Assembly (NCBI GenBank): GCA_013044035.1
Contig: JABEVE010000058.1
Location: 1 to 64,000, forward strand
DNA: 64,000 nucleotides
Source: Burkholderiales bacterium
GTDB taxonomy: Bacteria; Pseudomonadota; Gammaproteobacteria; Burkholderiales; Burkholderiaceae_C
Reading direction: 5' to 3'
The notes under the pieces are model-generated. The model did no database searches and was not told where the DNA came from. It was given only the letters and a program-made list of their open reading frames with translations. Below, piece after piece: positions 31,179 to 40,928 of the stretch; the stretch's first letter is position 1; each line of letters starts with the position of its first letter. The translations under genes were made by a program, and so were the position numbers.

Positions 31179-32747
31179 TCAGGGCCGGGCTGCGGCGCCC
31201 GGGGTTCCCGGCTGCGCTGGGGTGGTTGGCGTTTGCAGACTTGCTGCCGTCGGGACCGCATCGGCCGGCGCTCCCGGCAGCGCCGGCAACTCGCTGGTCG
31301 CATAGCCGCCACCCAGGGCGCGGATCAGGGCCAGGTCATCCACCAGCGCCTGCGCCTTGAGATTGGTGCCGATCTGCTGCAGTTGCAGCACCGCGTTTTC
31401 CGTGGTCAACACGCTGAGATAGTTGTTCAGGCCAGCCTTGTAGCGCTGTTGCGCCAGCCGCTCGGCGTCCTGCGCGAGTTCAAGCGCATCGTGCTGCTGA
31501 GCGAGCTGCTGCTGCAGGGAGCGCCGATTGCTCACCGCATCGGCCACTTCGCGCACGGCGTTCACCACCGTGGCGTTGTATTGGGCGATGGCAGCATCGG
31601 CCGCCGCAGCTTGCCCGCGCAGATTGGCGCGCAGCTTGCCGCCTTCAAAAATGGGCAGGGTCAACGCCGGCCCCACGCCGTAGGCACGGCTGCCGGCGGC
31701 CAGGAATTGGCTGAAGCCCAGCGCGGTGAAGCCGGCGAACGCGGTCAGGCTGATGTTGGGATAGAAGGCCGCACGCGCCGCCTTCACGCCGGCCAGCGCC
31801 GCCTGCGCCTGCCAGCGCGCGGCCACCACATCGGCGCGGCGACCGATGAGCTCGGCCGGCAGGCTTTGTGGCAGCGCCGGCAGGGGCAGGGTCTGCAAGT
31901 TGGGCTTGAGCTTGGCCGTGGCCTCGGGCCCTTGCCCGAGCAGGGCAGCCAACGCGTGGCGCGCCTGGGCCTGGGCCTGCGCGTTCTGTTCGAGCTGCAG
32001 CCTGATCTGTGGAATCTCGGCCTGGGCCTGGCGCTGCTGCAACGTGGTTTCCAGACCGGCGCGCACGCGGTCTCCCACCAGCCGCTCGATGTGCTGGCGC
32101 TGGGCCAGGGTGCGCTGCAAAACCGCGTGCTGCGCGTCCAGCCGCGCGAGTCCGACATAACCGCCGGCCACATTCGCCGCCAGCAAGACGCGCGCCGCCT
32201 GGGCCTGGGCCTGGGCCGCACGAGCCTGGCCGATGGCGGCCTGGAGTTGGTCCTTGTTACGGCCAAAAAAGTCGAAGGTGTAGCTGCCTTGCAGCAAGGC
32301 TTGGTTCTCGGTGTAGATGCCGCCACCCAGGGGCGGAGGGTAAATGTCGTTGGCGCTGAAGCGCTGGCGGGTGGAGTTCACTGCGGCATTCAGGCTGGGC
32401 TCCAGGGTGCTTTGCGCCACACCCACCGCCGCCTGCGCCTGGCGCATGCGCGCCTGCGCTTCCTGCAGGCTGGGGTTGTCGGCCAGGGCTTGGGCGATCA
32501 GTCGGTTCAACTCGGGGTCGTTGAACTGCGTCCACCAGTCTTCCTTCGGAAACTCCGCCGGGTTGATGGCGCGGGTGCCCAGCCCCAGTTGCGACGGCTG
32601 CACCGCCTGAACCCTGGACTGCATGGGGCCGGTGGACGCGCAACCGGCCAACAGCAAGGCCGCCAGCAGTGGCGCCAGGCGCAGCGGGCCGCCACGGGGG
32701 CTGTGGCCCTGGGTCGCGCGGGTTCGAAAGTTGGATGGAAGCGGCAT
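31179..32747 (-). CDS. Outer membrane efflux lipoprotein (NodT/OprM family) of the Emr operon
   Basis: The 522-aa protein has a lipoprotein signal peptide with LLLAGC (Cys about residue 36). Two TolC-like repeats follow: WWTQFNDPELNRLIAQALADNP; then IGRRADVVAARWQAQAALAGV, the usual RRPDI-like site with Ala at the usual Pro position. The long Ala/Gln-rich helices fit the channel's coiled barrel. The C-terminal 45 residues are Pro/Ala/Thr-rich. It lies between the MarR regulator and emrA, so it should be the outer membrane component for the EmrAB pump. Confidence 0.92.
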   Translation of the reverse strand: MPLPSNFRTRATQGHSPRGGPLRLAPLLAALLLAGCASTGPMQSRVQAVQPSQLGLGTRAINPAEFPKEDWWTQFNDPELNRLIAQALADNPSLQEAQARMRQAQAAVGVAQSTLEPSLNAAVNSTRQRFSANDIYPPPLGGGIYTENQALLQGSYTFDFFGRNKDQLQAAIGQARAAQAQAQAARVLLAANVAGGYVGLARLDAQHAVLQRTLAQRQHIERLVGDRVRAGLETTLQQRQAQAEIPQIRLQLEQNAQAQAQARHALAALLGQGPEATAKLKPNLQTLPLPALPQSLPAELIGRRADVVAARWQAQAALAGVKAARAAFYPNISLTAFAGFTALGFSQFLAAGSRAYGVGPALTLPIFEGGKLRANLRGQAAAADAAIAQYNATVVNAVREVADAVSNRRSLQQQLAQQHDALELAQDAERLAQQRYKAGLNNYLSVLTTENAVLQLQQIGTNLKAQALVDDLALIRALGGGYATSELPALPGAPADAVPTAASLQTPTTPAQPGTPGAAARP

Positions 32748-32866
32748 GATGGAGAGCGGGTGTTGGGTCGTGCGGGATAAACGAGGAACCGGAGTGATTG
32801 CGGCGATCCGCCTGGCGATATGGCGTGCACTGCCCACGGCATTCGGGGGCGGTAACGTATAGGCCT

Positions 32867-33412
32867 TCAGCCCTCATCCAGACTGATCTTTGGCCCGGGA
32901 CCGGCATTGCTGGCCGCGGCTAGGGCATCGCCGTTGTCGACGAAGCGCCGCAGCAAGTCCATCAGCGTCGAAAAGTCTTGGGCCGTGAATCCGCGCAGAT
33001 GTTCGTTGAGCACGTCGGCCAGCATGGCGGGCACTTGTTGAGCCACTTCGCGCCCCTTGGGCGTGAGCGCGAGATGCACCACGCGGCGATCCACCGTACT
33101 GCGCTCGCGAACCAGCAGGCCCTTGGTTTCGAGGCGGTCCAGCATGCGGGTCATGCCACCCGCGTCGGTCTGCATTTCGCGGGCGCAGGCGGCCACGGTG
33201 TCGCAGCCTTCCAGCACATGAATCAGCGGATGCCACTGCGTGCCGGTGAGGTCGAGCGCCTGCATGCGGTGCTCCAGGTTGCGCAACAACACAGCCAGGC
33301 AGCGCTTCATCAGGAAGCCGACCGAGTTGTTTTTGCAGTAGGTGTCGCCTTCATAGAAGCGCGGCGGCACGGAGTTCGCTTGGATGAGCGGATCGGATGT
33401 TCTTGCATTCAT
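32867..33412 (-). CDS. MarR-family repressor of the efflux operon (EmrR-like)
   Basis: The 181-aa protein is a winged-helix MarR regulator. HPLIHVLEGCDTVAACAREMQTDAGG... supplies the helix-turn-helix, MTRMLDRLETKGLLVRERSTVDRR the recognition helix and wing with the classic DR signature, and the rest forms the dimer helices. It is the first gene of an operon with an outer membrane factor, emrA and emrB, matching EmrR-type arrangement. A perfect palindrome lies immediately upstream. An ATG at 33421 three codons earlier is an alternative start. Such repressors are released by phenolic or other small ligands, but the ligand here is unknown. Confidence 0.9.
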   Translation of the reverse strand: MNARTSDPLIQANSVPPRFYEGDTYCKNNSVGFLMKRCLAVLLRNLEHRMQALDLTGTQWHPLIHVLEGCDTVAACAREMQTDAGGMTRMLDRLETKGLLVRERSTVDRRVVHLALTPKGREVAQQVPAMLADVLNEHLRGFTAQDFSTLMDLLRRFVDNGDALAAASNAGPGPKISLDEG

Positions 33413-33424
33413 GCCTGGCATGTT

Positions 33425-33438
33425 ATTGCCTAGGCAAT
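33425..33438. promoter_or_regulatory. Perfect 14-bp palindrome, MarR-type operator
   Basis: ATTGCCTAGGCAAT is fully self-complementary and typical of MarR/EmrR-type operators. It lies 4 to 13 bases upstream of the two possible starts of the regulator gene, so bound repressor would block the operon's own start region. Confidence 0.75.
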
Positions 33439-33510
33439 CAATAAGCAGATACGTTTCGATACGCCCATTATCCACATGGGATAGATCGATCGGCCGTGCG
33501 TTTGCGCGGG

Positions 33511-34734
33511 TTACCAGTCCTGCACGGAAAACAGCTTGCGATGCTCCCTGATCGCGTAGCGGTCGGTCATGCCGGCGATGTAGTCGGCAATCGCGCGCAA
33601 CTGTCCCATGTCCTTCGGCCGCTGGTGGTCGGACGGCAGCAGGCGCGGCTCGTCGGCATAGGCGTTGAACAACTCGCGCAACACCCTCGCCGCCTTGGTG
33701 GTGGAGCGCAGGACCTGCGGGTGCCGATAGAGCGCCAGGCGCAAGAACTGCTGCAGCCGGGTGAGTTGTTCGCGCACCGGGGCGCTGAAGCCCACCAGCG
33801 GCGCACTCGCGCGCACGTCTGCCAGGCCCTGCACGCCGGCAGCCTCGATGTTGGCCTGGGTCTGCGCCACCAAATCGGCGATGAGTGTGGAAATCATGCG
33901 ACGGATGGTTTCGGCTACCAGACGCTTGGTCGCAAGGCCCGGATAAGCCGCGCGCACCGCGTGCAGATGGCCGCCGAAGAAGTCGATGGCTTCGATCTGG
34001 TCGAGTTGCAGTAGCCCCGAGCGCAGGCCGTCGTCGATGTCGTGGTTGTTGTAGGCAATCTCGTCCGCCAGATTGGCCACCTGGGCCTCCAGGCCAGGCT
34101 GGCCGCCATGCAGAAAGCGCGCCGCTACCTCGCCCAGGCGCGCGGCATGGCGTCGCGAGCAATGCTTGAGAATGCCCTCGCGCGTCTCGAAGGTGAGGTT
34201 CAGGCCGTCGAACGCGGCGTAGCGCTCCTCCAGCTTGTCCACCACCCGCAGCGACTGCAGGTTGTGCTCGAAGCCGCCGCCGTCCGGCATGGAGCCGGCG
34301 GCGCCCTCCTCATCCGCCGAGCGGGGACGCGGATCCTGTGGAGCCCGGGTGCGCATGCAGGCATTCAGCGCATCCTGCCCGGCGTGACCGAATGGCGTGT
34401 GGCCGAGGTCGTGCGCCAGGGCGATGGCCTCGGTCAAGTCTTCGTTCAGGCGCAGCGCGCGGGCGATGGAGCGGGCGATCTGCGCCACTTCCAGACTGTG
34501 CGTGAGCCGGGTGCGGAACAGGTCGCCCTCGTGGTTGAGAAACACCTGGGTCTTGTACTCCAGGCGCCGAAATGCGCTGCAGTGAATGATGCGGTCGCGG
34601 TCGCGCTGGTAATCGCTACGGTCGCGCGGCGCCGGTTCGGCGTACCTGCGGCCGCGTGAAGTGGCCACGGTATTGGCGTAAGGCGCCAGCCGCGCCTCAT
34701 GCGCGTCGGGCGCCTCCCCAGCGCGCAGAATCAT
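33511..34734 (-). CDS. dgt: Deoxyguanosinetriphosphate triphosphohydrolase-like protein
   Basis: The 407-aa HD-domain protein has the metal-binding residues in [13 protein letters not shown] and [12 protein letters not shown], followed by the Dgt-type continuation ([15 protein letters not shown], then [26 protein letters not shown]). These enzymes remove triphosphate from dNTPs; members of this shorter group often act on several dNTPs, so dGTP specificity is not certain. Its ATG overlaps the aroB stop (ATGA), so it is translated from the aroB transcript. Confidence 0.93.
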   Translation of the reverse strand: MILRAGEAPDAHEARLAPYANTVATSRGRRYAEPAPRDRSDYQRDRDRIIHCSAFRRLEYKTQVFLNHEGDLFRTRLTHSLEVAQIARSIARALRLNEDLTEAIALAHDLGHTPFGHAGQDALNACMRTRAPQDPRPRSADEEGAAGSMPDGGGFEHNLQSLRVVDKLEERYAAFDGLNLTFETREGILKHCSRRHAARLGEVAARFLHGGQPGLEAQVANLADEIAYNNHDIDDGLRSGLLQLDQIEAIDFFGGHLHAVRAAYPGLATKRLVAETIRRMISTLIADLVAQTQANIEAAGVQGLADVRASAPLVGFSAPVREQLTRLQQFLRLALYRHPQVLRSTTKAARVLRELFNAYADEPRLLPSDHQRPKDMGQLRAIADYIAGMTDRYAIREHRKLFSVQDW

Positions 34735-35870
34735 GGGGCTGTCGATGCCGTTTTCCGCCCCTGGGCGACGTGCCCGCAGGCGGGTGCCAGAGCACCATGC
34801 GTCAGAAGGCTGGCACTCACCACATCGGCGGGCGCCTGGCGCAACAGGGCATGGCCAAGGCCCTGCAGCAGCACATAGCGCACACTGCCGGCCTCGTTTT
34901 TCTTGTCCACCTGCATCAGTTCGATGTAGCGTGCCAGCGGCAGCGGCGGCGCCTGCACCGGCAAGCCGGCACGGCGCGTGAGTTCACGCAACCGGGTGGC
35001 CGCGGCCGCATCGAGCAAACCCAGGCGTACCGACACGTCCGCTGCAATCACCATGCCGGCGCCCACGGCCTCGCCGTGCAGCCACTGGCCATAGCCCATG
35101 CCGGCCTCGATGGCGTGACCGAAGGTATGGCCGAAGTTGAGGATGGCACGCAGACCGGCCTCGGTTTCGTCCTGCGCCACCACGGCGGCCTTGATCTCGC
35201 ACGAGCGCCGCACGGCATGCGCCACGGCCTCTGCGTCGAGTGCGCGCAGGCGCTCCATATGGGTTTCGAGCCAGTCGAAAAATGTGGCGTCGGCAATCGC
35301 GCCGTGCTTGATGATTTCGGCCAAACCCGCCGACACCTCGGCGGCCGGCAGGGTGCCCAGGGTGTCGATATCGGCCACGACCAGCCGTGGCTGGTAGAAC
35401 GCGCCAATCATGTTCTTGCCCAGCGGATGGTTGATCGCCGTCTTGCCGCCCACCGACGAATCCACCTGCGCCAGCAAGGTGGTGGGCACCTGCACGAAGG
35501 GCACGCCGCGCATGTAACAGGCGGCGGCAAAACCGGCCATGTCGCCAATCACCCCGCCACCGAGCGCAAACAGCGTGGTCTTGCGGTCACACCGGTGTTC
35601 GAGCAGGGTGTCGAACACATGGTTGAGTGTGCGCCAGTCCTTGTGCTTCTCGCCGTCTGGCAGTACGCAACTCAGCACCTGGGCGAAGTGCGGCGCCAGC
35701 GCCTGCTGCAGATGCTGCATGTAGAGCGGCGCGACGGTGGTGTTGCTGACGATGAGCGCACGCGCCTTGGGTGCCGCAACCTGAACAAAACTCTCGGGCC
35801 GCGCCAGCAAACCCGCGCCGATGCGGATGTCGTAGGCACGCTGCTCGAGTTCGACACGGACGATGGTCAT
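34731..35870 (-). CDS. aroB: 3-dehydroquinate synthase
   Basis: The 379-aa enzyme converts DAHP to 3-dehydroquinate, the second shikimate-pathway step. Motifs: the NAD-binding [13 protein letters not shown], then [19 protein letters not shown], and the zinc ligands in [19 protein letters not shown] and LHGEAV. Length is normal apart from an Ala/His-rich C-terminal extension. The start at 35870 gives the usual TIVRVEL N-terminus. It is followed by dgt with a 4-base overlap and preceded by a thioesterase gene, then aroK. Confidence 0.96.
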   Translation of the reverse strand: MTIVRVELEQRAYDIRIGAGLLARPESFVQVAAPKARALIVSNTTVAPLYMQHLQQALAPHFAQVLSCVLPDGEKHKDWRTLNHVFDTLLEHRCDRKTTLFALGGGVIGDMAGFAAACYMRGVPFVQVPTTLLAQVDSSVGGKTAINHPLGKNMIGAFYQPRLVVADIDTLGTLPAAEVSAGLAEIIKHGAIADATFFDWLETHMERLRALDAEAVAHAVRRSCEIKAAVVAQDETEAGLRAILNFGHTFGHAIEAGMGYGQWLHGEAVGAGMVIAADVSVRLGLLDAAAATRLRELTRRAGLPVQAPPLPLARYIELMQVDKKNEAGSVRYVLLQGLGHALLRQAPADVVSASLLTHGALAPACGHVAQGRKTASTAP

Positions 35871-35991
35871 GGCTGGGCTTTGTCGGGCTGGGCAGTGAAG
35901 GCTCGATTGTAGGAAGCCCCCATAGGCCGATTCGTCCAAACGGCCAGCCAGGACGGAGCTGCCTTGCCGTGGGCGCCTCTGCCTCGCGGAT

Positions 35992-36474
35992 CTAGGAGGC
36001 GAGCTTGGGTGTTCGCCGGTTGAATTCCTGCCGCAGCTCTCTGCGAATCAGGGCCGCGGCGTGACGTCGCAGCTCATCGGGTGATGACGGGACCCGCTGC
36101 TGCACCTCGACCGGCTTGCCGCCGTCGTCAACCGCGACCATGGTGAAGAAGCAACTGTTCACGTGCCGAGACACTTGGGAGCGGATGTCTTGCGCCAGAA
36201 CCTTGATCCCCACCTCCATCGACGTGCGTCCCGTGAAGTTGACCGACGCCAGGAATGTCACCAATTCGCCGACATAGATCGGTTGCCGAAACGTGACCTG
36301 ATCGACGGACAGGGTCACGACGTAGCGGGCGGCGTAACGGCTGGCGCAGGCATAGGCGACTTGATCCAGAAGCCTCAGAATCGCCCCTCCATGCACATTG
36401 CCGGCGAAATTCGCGGTCTCCGGCGTCATCAAGACCGTCATCGTGATTTGGTGTGTTGGCGAATTCATGTCCAT
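35992..36474 (-). CDS. Acyl-CoA thioesterase, hotdog fold (YciA-like)
   Basis: The 160-aa protein has the acyl-CoA hydrolase core: [29 protein letters not shown], where NFAGNVHGG with the downstream Asp forms the active site region. [20 protein letters not shown] follows, and a C-terminal helix is rich in Arg. It hydrolyses acyl-CoA thioesters, probably of broad specificity. It sits between aroK and aroB, which are usually adjacent. GAGAGG precedes the ATG at 36474; a second ATG two codons later is possible. Confidence 0.88.
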   Translation of the reverse strand: MDMNSPTHQITMTVLMTPETANFAGNVHGGAILRLLDQVAYACASRYAARYVVTLSVDQVTFRQPIYVGELVTFLASVNFTGRTSMEVGIKVLAQDIRSQVSRHVNSCFFTMVAVDDGGKPVEVQQRVPSSPDELRRHAAALIRRELRQEFNRRTPKLAS

Positions 36475-36605
36475 GCCCCTCTCGATCAGCCCTCATGTCG
36501 GGCTGGCCGCCCAGTCCGTCGCTCGGCAGGGCTGTACCGTCGCCGAGCCTGTGCGAGCTCAGACCCGCCAGGTGACGCGAAACCGCTGCACCCGCAGGTG
36601 CGCAG

Positions 36606-37223
36606 CTACCGCTCGAAGCGGCGCGGGCGCGGGTGTGCGCCACCCGATTGGCCGCCTGAGGCGCCCCCCGAAAACGCGCCGGTGACGTAAGACACCGGGC
36701 TCAACACCCCGGCCAACTCCAGCTGTGTGAGGATCAGATTCGACAGCATCGCCGCCGAAGGGCGGCCGGTGTCGATGATGAAATGCGCGGTTTCGCGGTA
36801 TAACGGGTCGCGCTGGCGGAACAGCTCGCGCAGCTTGGCACGCGGGTCGCCCGTTTGCAACAAGGGACGGTGGCGGTCATTGCGGGTGCGGTGCGCCAGC
36901 TCGTCGACCGTGGCGCGAAGGTACACGACCACTCCGCGGTCATGCAGGGCACGCCGGTTGGCTTCGCGCAGAACCACCCCGCCGCCGGTGGCGAGGATCA
37001 GGCCGCTGCGCTGGGTCAGAGCGTCGATCGTCCTCGCCTCGATCTCCCTGAACCCCGCTTCGCCATCGCGCGCAAACAAGGCTGCAATGCTGCAGCCCTG
37101 CTCCCGCTCGATTTCGTGATCACTATCAGCAAACTCCAACCCGGTGCGTTGTGCCAGCGAGCGGCCCGCGGTGGTTTTGCCGGCGCCCATCAGACCGATG
37201 AGGTACACACTCGGCAGGGTCAA
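36606..37223 (-). CDS. aroK: Shikimate kinase
   Basis: The 205-aa kinase has P-loop GLMGAGKTT, the shikimate-binding DSDHEIE, the conserved REIEARTI and the TGGGVVL segment, and the lid RPLLQTGDPRAKL. It phosphorylates shikimate at the 3-position. The frame begins with TTG at 37223; an in-frame GTG five codons later is the alternative. The C-terminal 25 residues (Gly/Ser-rich, then PRPRRFER) extend beyond the usual end. It follows pilQ by 70 bases, as in the conserved pilMNOPQ-aroKB order. Confidence 0.94.
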   Translation of the reverse strand: MTLPSVYLIGLMGAGKTTAGRSLAQRTGLEFADSDHEIEREQGCSIAALFARDGEAGFREIEARTIDALTQRSGLILATGGGVVLREANRRALHDRGVVVYLRATVDELAHRTRNDRHRPLLQTGDPRAKLRELFRQRDPLYRETAHFIIDTGRPSAAMLSNLILTQLELAGVLSPVSYVTGAFSGGASGGQSGGAHPRPRRFER

Positions 37224-37293
37224 TCTCTACATCCAGAGGTATAGGGGCGCATTCAAGGATTGAAAGGGCAAACCACGCCGACAGACGACAATT

Positions 37294-39624
37294 TCATCGA
37301 GATAAGTCTGCGTGGCTCACGATTTTAGGCGTCAGGAAGACCATCAGCTCGCTTTTCTGAATGGCCTTGCTCTTGACTTTGAAGAGGTAGCCCAACACGG
37401 GAATGTCGCCGAGCAAGGGGACCTTGTTGGTCTGGTTTTGCTCGGACGAGGTGTAGATGCCACCAAGAACCACCGTGCCGCCGTTTTCCACCTGAACCTG
37501 CGTCGTCACGGTATTGGTGTTGATGGATGGCACGCCATTGGTGGCTGCGCCTTGGCTGTCCTTGTGAATCTCGACACTCATGATGACGTTGCCGTCTGGG
37601 GTGATCTGTGGGGTCACGTCCAGGCTGAGAACGGCCTTCTTGAAAGTCACGGAGGTGGCGCCGCTGGACGTCGCCTGTTGATAGGGTATTTCGGTACCTT
37701 GTTCGATCGTGGCTTTTTGCAAGTCTGACGTGATCACGCGCGGGGAGGAAACAATCTTGCCCTTGCCATCAGCTTCCATGGCGGAAAGCTCGAGGTTGAT
37801 GAAACGGTTTGCCGCAGAATTGAACAGGCTTACCGCAACCGAACTCGGCACTGCACCCGCCAAGATGCTTCCGGCAAGTCCGTATGCTGGAAGATTCACG
37901 AACTGGGTATCCGGAATGTAGGAACCGCTGGTCACAGCTGCCTGGCCCGGCTGTTCCCCGACGCCAAGATAATTGCCACCGATTGCGACGCCGGGATTGT
38001 TACCAGCCCCGGGGATGGTGGTCCGTAGAAATCCCAGCTTCGCCCCCAGGCTGCGCCCGAACTGGTCGGAAGCCTCGACGATGCGCGCCTCGATCAACAC
38101 CTGACGCACTGGCTTGTCGATCTTGGCGATGAGGCGACCGATCTCTTCCAGTTTCGAGGGAATGTCCGTGACAAAGATCTGGTTGGTGCGCGGATCGGCA
38201 ATCACCGTGCCGCGCGGCGACAGGATGCGCGATGTTGGCGCGCCCGCCCCCGAGGAGAAGCCCGGGATCGGCGGCATGGCAGAGGCACCACCAGCACCAC
38301 CGCTGGACTGCGCGCCACCCGCCGCACCCGTCAGCAACCCCACCACGGTGGCCGCCTTCTGGTAGTTCAATTGATACGTCTCGGACTTGAGCGGCTCCAG
38401 ATCCTGGATGGACTTCTTGGCCTCGAGCTCGGATTTCTCGCGAGCGAGAATTTCGTCGCGTGGCGCAATCCACAACACATTGCCTTCTTTGCGATCGCCC
38501 AGGCCCTTGGCCTGGAGAATGATGTGCAGCGCCTGATCCCACGGAACATCTTTCAAGCGCAGGGTGAGGTTGCCGGTGACCGAGTCACTCACCACCACGT
38601 TCAGGCCGGTGAAGTCGGCGAAGACCTGTAGCAAGGAGCGCACATCGATGTTCTGGAAATTGAGCGACAGCTTCTGCCCGTGGTAGCCCGGGCCATTGCC
38701 GGGCGCGAGTTGATTGGGGTTGGGCGTTTCAGGCCGCACTTCCAGCACGAACTTGTTGTCGGCCTGGTAAGCGCTTTGCTGGTAGGCGCCACTGGGCTGA
38801 ACGACCATGCGTACGTTGTCACCCATCTGAAACGTGGTGACGGATTTCACCGGCGTCGCGAAATCCCCGACATCCAGCCGGCGCCGCAATTCAGGCGGCA
38901 AAGCAGTTTTCAGGAAGTCGACGACGATGTTCTGGCCTTGCTGCCGGATGTCGACACCGACCTGATTGTTGGGCAAACTGACGACGACCTGTCCTGAGCC
39001 ATCGGGGCCGCGGTGGAAATCCACGCCGCGCAACGGCAGTTGCTGGGTGTTGAGACTGTCGGCAAAATGCACCGGCTGCGTCAGCGATGCGCCGGAACTG
39101 GCGGAGGCGTTCAGCGGCGCGGAGGCCACGGGGCTGATGAGCACCAGCAGGCGTTTGCCCAGAATTTCGGTTTTGTAGGTGGTCGAACTGCGCAGGTTGA
39201 GCACGACACGAGAGCGGCCTTGCGCCTCGACCACATTGGCGGAACGCAAATTACCCTGATCGAAGCTGACAGCGCTGCGGCTGACTTCGGACTTGACGCC
39301 AGGGAAGTCGAGCACGATGCGAGCAGGCTGGTCAATGGTGAATCCGGCTGGCGGCGCCGCCAGCGGCTGCGCAAATTCAAGCTGGACAACGATTTCGCCA
39401 CCCTGACTGCTGGCGCCCACGCTTTGCAGCACGTTGCTGGATTGGGCCGCCGCGGTGCTGGCAAGGCCCAGCACCAAGGCCAGGCTGGCGACCACACGCC
39501 CGAGCCATGGCGCCGCAAGCCGAGCCATGAAACGCCGGGCCGATCCCAAGTCTGCTTGACTCCCGCGGGGGTCATGGCGGCGCAGCGCGCCGTCCTTGGG
39601 GGCACAACAACGCTCGGACATCAT
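37294..39624 (-). CDS. pilQ: Type IV pilus secretin PilQ
   Basis: The 776-aa secretin has a signal peptide at residues 33-61 (VVASLALVLGLASTAAA) and two AMIN domains that bind peptidoglycan (RIVLDFPGVKSEV; VDIRQQGQNIVVDFLKTALP). The secretin/TonB short N-terminal domain has SLNFQNIDVRSLLQVFADFTGLNVVV. N-domains and the C-terminal gate region follow (VPLLGDIPVLGYLFK, then ELMVFLTPKIV). A Gly/Ser-rich linker lies near residue 435. It forms the outer membrane pore for pili. The ATG at 39624 overlaps the pilP stop (ATGA). Confidence 0.97.
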   Translation of the reverse strand: MMSERCCAPKDGALRRHDPRGSQADLGSARRFMARLAAPWLGRVVASLALVLGLASTAAAQSSNVLQSVGASSQGGEIVVQLEFAQPLAAPPAGFTIDQPARIVLDFPGVKSEVSRSAVSFDQGNLRSANVVEAQGRSRVVLNLRSSTTYKTEILGKRLLVLISPVASAPLNASASSGASLTQPVHFADSLNTQQLPLRGVDFHRGPDGSGQVVVSLPNNQVGVDIRQQGQNIVVDFLKTALPPELRRRLDVGDFATPVKSVTTFQMGDNVRMVVQPSGAYQQSAYQADNKFVLEVRPETPNPNQLAPGNGPGYHGQKLSLNFQNIDVRSLLQVFADFTGLNVVVSDSVTGNLTLRLKDVPWDQALHIILQAKGLGDRKEGNVLWIAPRDEILAREKSELEAKKSIQDLEPLKSETYQLNYQKAATVVGLLTGAAGGAQSSGGAGGASAMPPIPGFSSGAGAPTSRILSPRGTVIADPRTNQIFVTDIPSKLEEIGRLIAKIDKPVRQVLIEARIVEASDQFGRSLGAKLGFLRTTIPGAGNNPGVAIGGNYLGVGEQPGQAAVTSGSYIPDTQFVNLPAYGLAGSILAGAVPSSVAVSLFNSAANRFINLELSAMEADGKGKIVSSPRVITSDLQKATIEQGTEIPYQQATSSGATSVTFKKAVLSLDVTPQITPDGNVIMSVEIHKDSQGAATNGVPSINTNTVTTQVQVENGGTVVLGGIYTSSEQNQTNKVPLLGDIPVLGYLFKVKSKAIQKSELMVFLTPKIVSHADLSR

Positions 39625-40241
39625 TTGCTGCTCTCCTGCAATTGAAGGGTTGCGGTGCGTTGCACCCAGTCGCCAGTGGCATCCTGCACCAATTCCTGCA
39701 AAACAACCTGGTTTTCGTCGATTTTGGTGATGCGCCCGTAATGCTGGCCGGCATACTCGCCCACATGTGCGCGATACAACAGATTGGCCGCCTTCAGCAA
39801 GGCATAGTCCTGGCCCTTGATCTTGAGGCTACCCACCATCTGGATCTGGTCGAGCGAATACTGCTCGAGCGGTTGCTTCGGCCGGTTCATTTGCGCCAGA
39901 ATCTCAGGGCTGAGCTTGTTCATTTCCTGCCGAACGCCGGTTTCCAGCTTGGCCGGAGAGAACGGATCGGTCTGATCGGCAAGACTGTAGGTCGCGGGCG
40001 TGAACGGCTTGGGGGCCTCAATGGGTTGCACATGCGGATGCAATTTCGCACGCTCCTGGTTCATCCATAAGCGCAGATCTTCATGCGGCCGGCCTCCGCA
40101 ACCGGCCAGCAAAAAAGCCGTAAACGACGCGAGCATGAGCCAAGCCGGTCGACGATTGGCACGAGAAGAACGGCGACGCCTGGACAGGGCCGCAGGTGGC
40201 GATTTTCGCAATACGCCGATCAGACGAAGCAGCCGGCTCAT
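39621..40241 (-). CDS. pilP: Type IV pilus inner-membrane lipoprotein PilP
   Basis: The 206-aa lipoprotein has a long basic N-terminus before the lipobox LLAGC (Cys about 48). The mature part has the PilP core: TPATYSLADQTDPFSP, then PLEQYSLDQIQMVGSLKI and the beta-domain VGEYAGQHYGRITKIDENQV. PilP links the PilMNO inner-membrane platform to the PilQ secretin. Both ends overlap their neighbours by four bases, so translation is coupled to pilO and pilQ. Confidence 0.96.
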   Translation of the reverse strand: MSRLLRLIGVLRKSPPAALSRRRRSSRANRRPAWLMLASFTAFLLAGCGGRPHEDLRLWMNQERAKLHPHVQPIEAPKPFTPATYSLADQTDPFSPAKLETGVRQEMNKLSPEILAQMNRPKQPLEQYSLDQIQMVGSLKIKGQDYALLKAANLLYRAHVGEYAGQHYGRITKIDENQVVLQELVQDATGDWVQRTATLQLQESSK

Positions 40242-40921
40242 GGTTTGGCCCCCGGTTTCTTCGTCTTTTGCTGCGCGGCGACTTCGTCGGCGTCGAGGTA
40301 GCGGAAGGTTTTGGCGGTGGCGTCCATGGTCAGCTTGCCACCTGAGGTCGGGCCAGCCGGGCTGCTGATGGCAATGTTGTTGATGGTGACGATGCGTGAC
40401 AACTTGGCCACGTCGGAGGTGAACGCCGCGAGATCGTTGTAGGTTCCTTGAACCTTGATGGCGATGGGCAGCTCGGCGTAGTAGTTCTTCACTTCAACTT
40501 GGCCGGGGCGGAACAGATCAAACTGCAGGCCACGGCCGATGCCGGCCTGATTGATGTCGGACAGCAACGCATCCATTTCAGCCTTGCTGGGTAGTTGCTT
40601 TTCCAGCAACAGGACATATTGCTGCACCTGGGCTTTCTGCGCCTTGAGCAGATCCAGACTCACCGCCTGGGCCAGCTTGCTTTTATATTGGTCGCGCAGT
40701 TGCACTTCTTGTTGCTGCGCCTGGTTGAGTTGGTCTTTTACTCCCGAAAGCCAGGCATACCAGCCGACCGCCAAGGCCAGCACCAGGGCAAAGGCATAGG
40801 CCGTGGCCCGCGGCAGCGGCGGCCAGGTGCCCGGATCGTTTTGGTTGAGCCCGCGAAACTGGCTGACGATGCGCTCCTGGAGCGCCGGGAAATCGATCTG
40901 CATCTTGAGGGATTTGGCCAT
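40238..40921 (-). CDS. pilO: Type IV pilus assembly protein PilO
   Basis: The 227-aa bitopic membrane protein has one helix (ATAYAFALVLALAVGWYAWL, residues about 39-58). A coiled coil follows (LNQAQQQEVQLRDQYKSKL to VQQYVLLLEKQLP), then a ferredoxin-like periplasmic domain (GLQFDLFRPGQVEVKNYYAELPIAI). PilO pairs with PilN to form the alignment complex. It starts seven bases after the pilN stop and overlaps pilP. Confidence 0.96.
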   Translation of the reverse strand: MAKSLKMQIDFPALQERIVSQFRGLNQNDPGTWPPLPRATAYAFALVLALAVGWYAWLSGVKDQLNQAQQQEVQLRDQYKSKLAQAVSLDLLKAQKAQVQQYVLLLEKQLPSKAEMDALLSDINQAGIGRGLQFDLFRPGQVEVKNYYAELPIAIKVQGTYNDLAAFTSDVAKLSRIVTINNIAISSPAGPTSGGKLTMDATAKTFRYLDADEVAAQQKTKKPGAKP

Positions 40922-40928
40922 GCTGTCC

